From NCBI RefSeq assembly GCF_001598555.1, contig NZ_BCZE01000061.1, positions 1-48,317 of the forward strand: a DNA stretch of 48,317 nt, given 5' to 3'. The notes beneath the pieces were generated by a model, which did not search any database, was not told where the DNA came from, and worked only from the letters and a program-made list of their open reading frames with translations. Source of the DNA: Novosphingobium rosa NBRC 15208. GTDB taxonomy: Bacteria > Pseudomonadota > Alphaproteobacteria > Sphingomonadales > Sphingomonadaceae. This document shows, one piece after another, positions 42,810 to 48,317 of this stretch; the first letter of the stretch is position 1, and each line of letters opens with the position of its first letter. Position numbers and translations under genes: made by a program.

Positions 42810-43045
42810 GATGCGAGGGGGTTACCCCCTCGCGCTCCCATTCCGTCTTCCGGCGATAGGGTGGCGGCACCCGAAGGGCGCGCATCATCTCTCCACCTGC
42901 ACATCATAAGGCGCCGCAGGCAGGAAAGGTTCAGCACAACCCTATCCAATCAAGCCTGCGGCACGGCAAACCGGGCGCTTTGGCCGAACCCGTGGCGCGA
43001 CATGGACAGTAAAGGGAGCGCGAGGGTTATGACCCTCGCATCTTC
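42810..43045. repeat. Composite intergenic repeat, copy 9 (complete), between divergent ubiE and mutM
   Basis: A complete copy of 236 bp. The left hairpin is at 42813-42833 (loop class GTTAC) and the right hairpin at 43020-43039 (GCGAGGGTTATGACCCTCGC). The core keeps GGCGCCGCAGGC and AGCCTGCGGC but has lost GGCGCCTT. Unlike other copies it abuts no stop codon: the genes on both sides start here. The right hairpin ends 38 bp before the mutM start codon, leaving little room for a mutM promoter outside the repeat. Confidence 0.88.
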
Positions 43046-43077
43046 TCTTTCCTTCTGATTCCCCTTACATCGACCCC

Positions 43078-43914
43078 ATGCCAGAACTTCCAGAAGTCGA
43101 AACCACGATCCGCGGCCTGAGCGGCTACCTTCACAACCGCAGGATCGAGCGCATCGAGGTCCGCCGCGAGGGCCTGCGCCGCCCCTTCCCGCCCGAACTG
43201 GTGCAGACGCTGACCGGCGCGCGGATCACCGATCTCACGCGGCGGGCGAAATATGGCGTGCTGCATACGGATCGTGATGTGGCGATGGTGTTTCATCTGG
43301 GCATGTCGGGCCGCTGGCGGATCGAGCCTGATGCGCTGGAGAAGCACGACCATCTGGTGCTGCACACGCAGGCCGAGGGGCCCCTGCCCGCCGCCATGCT
43401 GGCGCTCAACGATGCAAGGCGGTTTGGCTCGGTGGATCTGGTGACCAGCACGGCGCTCGATCTGTGGCCCGCCTTTGCCGCGCTGGGGCCGGAGCCTTTG
43501 GGCGATGGGCTCAGCGTCGCGCATCTGGCGGCGGCCTTCAAGGGGCGTGTGGGGCCGGTGAAGCTGCTGCTGCTGGATCAGGGAATCGTCGCGGGGTTGG
43601 GCAACATCTATGTCTGCGAGGCTTTGCATCGCGCGCATATCAGCCCGCTGCGGACAGGCGGCTCGATCAGGAAGGCGGAGCTGACGCGGCTGGTACCCGC
43701 GATCCGCGATGTGCTGTCGGAATCAATTCTCGCGGGCGGCTCCACCATCCGCGATTACGCCCAGCCCAATGGCGAGCTGGGCTATTTCGCCGCCAACTGG
43801 CGGGTGTATGGGCGGGAGGGTGAAGCCTGCCTCGCGCCGGGTTGCGGCGGCACGATTGCGCGGGTCACGCAGGGGGGCCGGTCCAGTTTCTGGTGCCCGG
43901 CGTGTCAGCGTTAA
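43078..43914 (+). CDS. mutM: Formamidopyrimidine-DNA glycosylase
   Basis: The 278-residue DNA repair enzyme removes oxidised purines such as 8-oxoguanine. It begins MPELPEVETTIRGL, giving the catalytic Pro2 and Glu3. RRAKYGVLHTD carries the conserved Lys, QGIVAGLGNIYVCEALHRAHISPLR is the helix-two-turn-helix region, and the C-terminal zinc finger is CLAPGCGGTIARV plus WCPACQR. It is divergent from ubiE, and rpsT and dnaA follow. Its 5' side is occupied by repeat copy 9. Confidence 0.96.
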   Translation: MPELPEVETTIRGLSGYLHNRRIERIEVRREGLRRPFPPELVQTLTGARITDLTRRAKYGVLHTDRDVAMVFHLGMSGRWRIEPDALEKHDHLVLHTQAEGPLPAAMLALNDARRFGSVDLVTSTALDLWPAFAALGPEPLGDGLSVAHLAAAFKGRVGPVKLLLLDQGIVAGLGNIYVCEALHRAHISPLRTGGSIRKAELTRLVPAIRDVLSESILAGGSTIRDYAQPNGELGYFAANWRVYGREGEACLAPGCGGTIARVTQGGRSSFWCPACQR

Positions 43915-43937
43915 GGCCATTGCATGGCGCTCAGTGC

Positions 43938-43966
43938 TTGACGATTCGCAACACCCTCGCTAAGGG
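43938..43966 (+). promoter_or_regulatory. Candidate sigma-70-type promoter of rpsT
   Basis: A TTGACG -35 element, a 17-bp spacer and a weak TAAGGG -10 element lie 97 bp before the rpsT start codon. The position and spacing are good, the -10 is poor. It follows the mutM stop by 24 bp. Confidence 0.4.
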
Positions 43967-44062
43967 CGCTGCCTTCAAGGTGGCCTGTGCTTCTGGCGCG
44001 GGTCTGCCTGTATCAGGTTTCAGCAGCATTTTCGGCCGCATTCGGCCAGTTTGAGGATAGAC

Positions 44063-44323
44063 ATGGCCAATACGCCGCAAGCCCGCAAGCGCCTCCGTCG
44101 CAACGAGAAGCGCGCCGAGATCAATGGTGCCCGCGTCTCGCGCATCCGCACCTTCGTGAAGAAGGTGGAGGCCGCTCTGGCCGGTGGTGACAAGACCGCC
44201 GCCACCGAAGCCCTGCACGCTGCCCAGCCCGAGCTGGCGCGCGGCGTTGCGCGCGGCGTGATGCACAAGAACACTGCCAGCCGCAAGCTGTCGCGCCTGA
44301 CCAAGGCCGTCGCTGCGCTGTAA
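44063..44323 (+). CDS. rpsT: 30S ribosomal protein S20
   Basis: The 86-residue basic, helical protein binds 16S rRNA early in 30S assembly. MANTPQARKRLRRNEKRAEINGARVSRIRTFVKKVE and GVMHKNTASRKLSRLTKAV are S20 signatures. AGGATAG lies before the ATG. A terminator follows at 44415. rpsT next to dnaA is a common alphaproteobacterial order. Confidence 0.97.
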   Translation: MANTPQARKRLRRNEKRAEINGARVSRIRTFVKKVEAALAGGDKTAATEALHAAQPELARGVARGVMHKNTASRKLSRLTKAVAAL

Positions 44324-44414
44324 TCAATCGGCTGCGGCCACCGTCCGAGTCGCTCTGGCGATTCGTTTTTGGTGATCGAAAAGCATCGATTGTTTAAGTA
44401 TTGTGACGAGGATT

Positions 44415-44444
44415 AACCGGTGGGGTTCTCCCCGCCGGTTTTTT
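44415..44444 (+). terminator. Rho-independent terminator of rpsT
   Basis: AACCGGTGGGG (44415-44425) pairs with CCCCGCCGGTT (44430-44440), one U-G pair, around TTCT, followed by a TTTTTT tract. It lies 90 bp after the rpsT stop codon. Confidence 0.9.
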
Positions 44445-44540
44445 CGTGCCTGCCGTAGCCGAAATTCGTTCACCTGCGACGAATCGTGGAAATGCGGCGA
44501 TTCGGGAAAATCTGGTGTAATCCCCCTGAAATTTATTGTT

Positions 44541-44558
44541 AATAATCAGTGGATTATT
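44541..44558. promoter_or_regulatory. AT-rich inverted repeat upstream of dnaA
   Basis: AATAATC-AGTG-GATTATT is a perfect 7-bp inverted repeat in an AT-rich island (44515-44620) inside an otherwise GC-rich region. It is a candidate operator. It also contains a 7-of-9 match to the DnaA box (AGTGGATTA). The remaining 300 bp up to dnaA hold two GC-rich hairpins (44668-44692 and 44811-44826) and no clear gene. Confidence 0.4.
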
Positions 44559-44955
44559 CGCCTTCACGGTTTTCTGCCGCTGCATCACTGTCAAGGTGGT
44601 TTATTTCAAAATTTTTGCAGGGAGCCCCCTTGCCCTGACCCCAGAGTCGTCCATAGAAACCCTTCTGCCCCGGACACATCCTGCCCGGGGCTTCATGGAA
44701 AAATGACTCACCGGATGTCCTTGCCGTGGGTGGTTTGGGCCAGCGGAGAAGCTGTGCCTGAATGACGGAACGGGCATCACGGAGGGGGTAGCGGATCGCG
44801 ATGGCATGCATTCCCCCGCTCTTCGGGGCGGGGCAGGCATCCTCGTGTCCTGTGTTTGTAATCTGGCCGTGGCAGGCGGCGCCTCCCCCCGGGGGTGACG
44901 CTTGCAGGCCTTGGTTGGTGACTGGTCAGCCTCGCAACGGGCATGTGTACAGGCT

Positions 44956-46476
44956 ATGACAGATCGGGAGTATCAACGCGTGACAGGAACGGTGTGGGGC
45001 GGGCGACGTGCCGAAGCGGCCGGCAAAAGCAAGGCCGCTCCGGACAGCGCCCAGGATCAGGAGGCGATCGATCTCGCCGCCGACTGGGCCGATATCAGCC
45101 AGGGCCTGCGCAAGGATCTGGGGCAGCAGCTGTTCAACCAGTGGATCCGTCCGATCCAGCTGGGCGGCTTCTGCAAGGAAACCGGCACGCTGGACCTGTA
45201 TTTGCCCACGGAATTTTCCGCCAACTGGGTGGCCGACCGCTATTCGGACCGCCTGACGCTGGCCTGGAAAATCACGCGTGACGTGCGCCATGTGCGCATC
45301 TCGGTGCACCCCGGCCGCCGCGCCATGCCCGAGCTGCGCCTGACCCGCGACAGCGCCGCGCGCGCCGCCAACGATGCCCCCACGCCCCGCGCCGCCAGCC
45401 TGTCGGTGGGCGAGGTCGCCAGCGTGGTCACCGATACGCTGGGCATGGCCTCGATCGGTCTCGACCCTTCGCTGACCTTCGCCACCTATGTCACCGGCAC
45501 CTCCAACGTGCTGGCCGCCAATGCCGCCCAGCGCATGGCCGCGCTGGAGCAGCCCCAGTTCTCGCCCCTGTACCTGAAAGCCGCCACCGGCCAGGGCAAG
45601 ACCCATCTGATGCACGCGATTGGCCACGCCTTTCTGGCCAACCATCCGCGCGCCCGCATCTTCTACTGCAGCGCCGAGCGCTTCATGGTCGAGTTCGTGC
45701 AGGCCCTGCGCTCGAACCAGACCATCGAATTCAAGGCCCGCCTGCGCGGCTTCGACCTGCTGCTGGTGGACGATATCCAGTTCATCATCGGCAAGGCCAG
45801 CGCTCAGGAAGAGCTGCTCTACACGATCGACTCCCTGCTGGGCGAAGGCAAGCGTCTGGTGTTCGCCGCCGACCGTGCGCCGCAAGCGCTGGATGGCGTG
45901 GAGCAGCGCCTGCTCTCGCGCCTGTCGATGGGTCTGGTGGCCGATATCCAGCCTGCCGACATCGAACTGCGCCGCTCCATCCTCGAACACCGTCTGGCGC
46001 GCTTTGCCTCGCCCACGGCGGTTCCTGCCGATGTGATCGAGTTTCTGGCCCGCACCATCAACCGCAATGTGCGCGAGCTGGTCGGCGGCCTCAACAAGCT
46101 GATCGCCTATGCCCAGCTGACCGGCCAGCCGGTCTCTCTGGCGCTGGCCGAGGACCAGCTGACCGACATCCTGTCGGCCAACCGCAAGCGCATCACCATC
46201 GATGAGATCCAGCGCACCGTCTGCCAGTTCTACCGCGTGGACCGCACGGAAATGTCGTCCAAGCGCCGCGCGCGCGCCGTGGTAAGGCCGCGTCAGGTGG
46301 CGATGTATCTGTCGAAGGTTTTGACGCCGCGTTCCTACCCGGAGATCGGGCGCAAGTTCGGCGGGCGTGACCACTCGACGGTGATCCACGCCGTGCGTTT
46401 GATCGAAGATCTGCGCACGCGGGATGCCGATATGGATGGGGATGTGCGGTCTCTGTTGCGGCAGCTGGAAAGCTGA
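44956..46476 (+). CDS. dnaA: Chromosomal replication initiator DnaA
   Basis: The 506-residue initiator has domain I (about residues 35-95, LRKDLGQQLFNQWIRPI), a linker, and an AAA+ domain III. The Walker A region is KAATGQGKTHL near residue 207 and Walker B is LLLVDDIQF near 268. The DNA-binding domain IV has RRARAVVRPRQVAMYLSK and the box-recognition GGRDHSTVIHAVR. The first glycine of the usual GxxxxGKT loop is Ala here. The start is uncertain: the ATG at 44956 or the GTG at 44980, which has GGGAG 9 bp upstream. Repeat copy 10 begins 10 bp after the stop. Confidence 0.95.
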   Translation: MTDREYQRVTGTVWGGRRAEAAGKSKAAPDSAQDQEAIDLAADWADISQGLRKDLGQQLFNQWIRPIQLGGFCKETGTLDLYLPTEFSANWVADRYSDRLTLAWKITRDVRHVRISVHPGRRAMPELRLTRDSAARAANDAPTPRAASLSVGEVASVVTDTLGMASIGLDPSLTFATYVTGTSNVLAANAAQRMAALEQPQFSPLYLKAATGQGKTHLMHAIGHAFLANHPRARIFYCSAERFMVEFVQALRSNQTIEFKARLRGFDLLLVDDIQFIIGKASAQEELLYTIDSLLGEGKRLVFAADRAPQALDGVEQRLLSRLSMGLVADIQPADIELRRSILEHRLARFASPTAVPADVIEFLARTINRNVRELVGGLNKLIAYAQLTGQPVSLALAEDQLTDILSANRKRITIDEIQRTVCQFYRVDRTEMSSKRRARAVVRPRQVAMYLSKVLTPRSYPEIGRKFGGRDHSTVIHAVRLIEDLRTRDADMDGDVRSLLRQLES

Positions 46477-46485
46477 AGAAGAATA

Positions 46486-46724
46486 AGGGCGAGGGGGTTA
46501 CCCCCTCGCGCTCCCGGAACGTCTTCCGACGCAGCGGCAGTGGCTCCCTATCGTGGTGCCCAACCTCTCCACCAGCACAAGATAAGGCGCCGCAGGCAGT
46601 GATGCCCCGGCGCCTTTTCTCGTTTAAAAGCCTGCGGCGCTGCACACTTTGCGCAAGGCCGAACCCATGGCGCAACGTAGACATTGATGGGAGCGCGAGG
46701 GTGTAACACCCTCGCATCTTTCTT
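46486..46724. repeat. Composite intergenic repeat, copy 10 (complete)
   Basis: A complete copy of 239 bp. The left hairpin is at 46489-46509 (loop class GTTAC) and the right hairpin at 46695-46715 (GCGAGGG, TGTAACA, CCCTCGC), followed by ATCTTTCTTTT. The core has AAGGCGCC (46584-46591), GGCGCCTT (46609-46616, followed by TT) and GCCTGCGGCGC (46630-46640). It begins 10 bp after the dnaA stop codon. Confidence 0.9.
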
Positions 46725-46779
46725 TTCCGCCTGGAAAAACTCCCCTCACCCCGCCTTCCCAACTGCTCACCGCAGCACC

Positions 46780-46816
46780 TGCACAAAAATCCTGTGTGCA
46801 GCTGCACAACTGCACA
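46780..46816. promoter_or_regulatory. TGCACA cluster and palindrome upstream of ppdK
   Basis: Four TGCACA/TGTGCA words lie in 37 bp, at 46780, 46795, 46803 and 46811. The middle two form the perfect palindrome TGTGCAGCTGCACA (46795-46808). It lies 80-115 bp before ppdK and looks like an operator for a dimeric regulator. Which regulator is unknown. Confidence 0.55.
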
Positions 46817-46894
46817 AGCCGTGACTTGTCCGGTTAAGGGAATCCCCCCTAAGGCACGATCAGAACTGTGTTCGCCCTGTTTGTAGAGGATAGC

Positions 46895-48317
46895 ATGAGC
46901 GATACTCCATACGTATTCAAATTCGGCAATGGCGCCAATTCGGTCGATCCGCGCTCGCGTGACAAGACCGTGGTGGGCGGCAAGGGCGCCAATCTGGCGG
47001 AGATGGCCAGCATCGGCCTGCCGGTGCCTGCGGGTCTGACGATCAGCACCGAATTTTGCGCCGTCTACAACAGCAACGGCAAGCAGTTCGACGACTCGCT
47101 GCGCGCGGGCGTGGCCGATGGCGTGAAGCACATCGAGGCCGCCACGGGCCGCGTTTTTGGTGACACCGGCAATCCGCTGCTGGTCTCGGTCCGCTCGGGC
47201 GCGCGGGTGTCGATGCCGGGCATGATGGACACGGTGCTGAACCTCGGCCTCAACGACCAGACGGTGCGGGGGCTGGCCGATGGTTCGGGCAATCTGCGTT
47301 TCGCGTGGGATTCGTACCGCCGTTTCATCCAGATGTACTCGGACGTGGTGCTGGGTCTGGAACACCATCTCTTCGAGGAAGCGCTGGAGCAGGCCAAGGA
47401 AGACAATGGCTTCCACGAGGACACCCAGATGGAGGCCGAGCATTGGCAGGCCCTCGTCACGGTCTACAAGCAGATCGTGGCCGACGAGCTGGGCCGCCCC
47501 TTCCCTCAGGACGTGCATGAGCAGCTGTGGGGCGCCATCGGCGCCGTCTTCGACAGCTGGGAGAGCGAGCGCGCCAAGGTCTACCGCCGCCTGAACGACA
47601 TCCCCGCTGGCTGGGGCACCGCCGTCAATGTGCAGGCGATGGTCTTCGGCAATATGGGCGACACCTCGGCCACCGGCGTGGCCTTCACCCGCGATCCGGC
47701 CACCGGCGAAAAGGCCTATTACGGCGAATGGCTGGTGAACGCTCAGGGCGAGGATGTGGTGGCCGGCATCCGCACCCCGCAGTATCTGACGAAGCAGGCG
47801 CGCGAGCGTGCCGGCGCCAAGGCGCTCAGCATGGAAGAAGCCATGCCGCAGGCCTATGGCGAGCTGGCCAACGTGTTCGAGGTGCTGGAAAAGCACTATA
47901 AGGACATGCAGGACATCGAATTCACCGTCGAGCGCAACCAGCTCTTCATGCTCCAGACCCGCAGCGGCAAGCGCACCGCCAAGGCCGCGCTGAAGATCGC
48001 CGTGGAGATGGTCACCGAAGGGCTGATCGACGAGAAGGAAGCGATCCTGCGCGTCGATCCCATGGCGCTGGACCAGTTGCTGCACCCCGCGCTCGACCCC
48101 AAGGCCGCGCGTGACAATCTCGGCAAGGGCCTGCCTGCCTCGCCGGGCGCGGCCAACGGCATCATCGCTCTGGACGCCGACACCGCCCAGCAGTGGGCCG
48201 AGCGTGGCGAAAACGTCATCCTCGTGCGCGTCGAAACCAGCCCCGAGGACATCGCAGGCATGCATGCCGCCCGCGGCGTGCTCACGGCGCGCGGCGGCAT
48301 GACCAGCCACGCCGCCG
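46895..48317 (+). CDS. ppdK: Pyruvate, phosphate dikinase (N-terminal part, cut by the window edge)
   Basis: The visible 474 residues cover the nucleotide-binding domain and the start of the phosphohistidine domain. PPDK interconverts pyruvate and phosphoenolpyruvate using ATP and phosphate. VGGKGANLAEMASIGLPVPAGLTI is the N-terminal signature. VSVRSGARVSMPGMMDTVLNLGLND is the ATP-binding region. GGMTSH carries the phosphorylated His472, two residues before the sequence ends. AGAGGA lies 5 bp before the ATG. Upstream are repeat copy 10 and a TGCACA cluster. The partly visible protein shows no damage. Confidence 0.95.
   Translation, partial: MSDTPYVFKFGNGANSVDPRSRDKTVVGGKGANLAEMASIGLPVPAGLTISTEFCAVYNSNGKQFDDSLRAGVADGVKHIEAATGRVFGDTGNPLLVSVRSGARVSMPGMMDTVLNLGLNDQTVRGLADGSGNLRFAWDSYRRFIQMYSDVVLGLEHHLFEEALEQAKEDNGFHEDTQMEAEHWQALVTVYKQIVADELGRPFPQDVHEQLWGAIGAVFDSWESERAKVYRRLNDIPAGWGTAVNVQAMVFGNMGDTSATGVAFTRDPATGEKAYYGEWLVNAQGEDVVAGIRTPQYLTKQARERAGAKALSMEEAMPQAYGELANVFEVLEKHYKDMQDIEFTVERNQLFMLQTRSGKRTAKAALKIAVEMVTEGLIDEKEAILRVDPMALDQLLHPALDPKAARDNLGKGLPASPGAANGIIALDADTAQQWAERGENVILVRVETSPEDIAGMHAARGVLTARGGMTSHAA

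Larger units (their letters stand above)
44347..44709. promoter_or_regulatory. GANTC cluster in the rpsT-dnaA intergenic region
   Basis: Six GANTC sites lie at 44347, 44360, 44481, 44499, 44644 and 44705, in a 363-bp stretch upstream of dnaA. GANTC is the target of the alphaproteobacterial methylase CcrM. Two of the sites are in a repeated GGCGATTCG word. In Caulobacter, methylation state affects dnaA transcription; whether that holds here is inference. Confidence 0.5.

Noticed and set aside
44324..44955. oriC next to dnaA
   Set aside because: I found no TTATCCACA-type DnaA box cluster, only one weak 7-of-9 match. In Alphaproteobacteria oriC is often near hemE rather than dnaA.
46193..48310. 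A 705-codon minus-strand open frame
   Set aside because: It is antisense to dnaA, repeat copy 10 and ppdK, crosses the repeat, and shows no recognisable domain.
1..48317. Mobile elements, prophage, CRISPR arrays, defence or toxin systems
   Set aside because: No transposase, integrase, phage or Cas-like protein and no regular spacer array was seen. All sizable genes fit core chromosomal families.

Overview
This 48.3-kb window is a GC-rich, densely coded stretch of bacterial chromosome. It carries ordinary housekeeping genes with no plasmid, phage, transposase or CRISPR content. The gene set (UbiB/UbiE/UbiG ubiquinone enzymes, SecB, a TimA/Tim44-like protein, a DUF1674 protein, fused CoaBC, a PPDK, and mutM-rpsT-dnaA in a row) points to an alphaproteobacterium. 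Overall protein character suggests a sphingomonad such as Novosphingobium or a relative; the genus is my inference, the class is well supported.

Layout. 1-6.6 kb: rsmB (-), a DUF1674 protein, a secreted unknown, then a tight minus-strand operon mrp, orphan molybdopterin oxidoreductase, hemH. 6.6-10.5 kb: hflK-hflC and a DegP/Do-type periplasmic protease (+). 10.8-15.8 kb (-): a class A penicillin-binding protein, msrB, a Tat-exported dienelactone-hydrolase-like protein and a nitronate-monooxygenase-like flavoprotein. 16-18.9 kb: catalase and two small unknowns. 19-23.3 kb: lysC (aspartate kinase), ubiG, an ArsC/Spx-like protein, tRNA-Arg(CCG), an ABM-domain protein and aroC. 23.7-29.9 kb: ahpC, ahpF, then a Fur-type regulated TonB-dependent siderophore receptor with a PepSY-TM partner. 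29.9-33.1 kb (-): secB-murJ-trpS. 33.4-37.3 kb (+): timA-mltA-smr, a DUF4136 lipoprotein and a LprI-like protein. 37.3-42.7 kb (-): coaBC-dut, then ubiE-ubiB-membrane protein. 43-48.3 kb (+): mutM, rpsT, dnaA and the start of ppdK.

The genes fit envelope maintenance and oxidative-stress defence (DegP, HflKC, MsrB, catalase, AhpCF, MutM), iron and heme handling (hemH, siderophore receptor, PepSY protein) and cofactor biosynthesis (ubiquinone, CoA).

The most notable feature is not a gene. At least seven full or near-full copies, plus one edge fragment and two remnants, of a composite intergenic repeat of about 210-270 bp occur in the window. I do not recognise it as a named family. Each copy has outward-facing arms with hairpins of the form GCGAGGG-loop-CCCTCGC. 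Their loops and inner stem bases differ between copies but stay self-complementary. The core holds GGCGCCGCAGGC and GCCTGCGGCGCC segments that can pair in two mutually exclusive ways. Most copies abut a stop codon within about 15 bp. One lies in the divergent ubiE/mutM promoter region and one splits ahpC from ahpF. Other regulatory signals are a GANTC cluster upstream of dnaA, a TGCACA cluster upstream of ppdK, palindromes upstream of the catalase and ahpC, and two overlapping-type Fur-like sites upstream of the TonB receptor.
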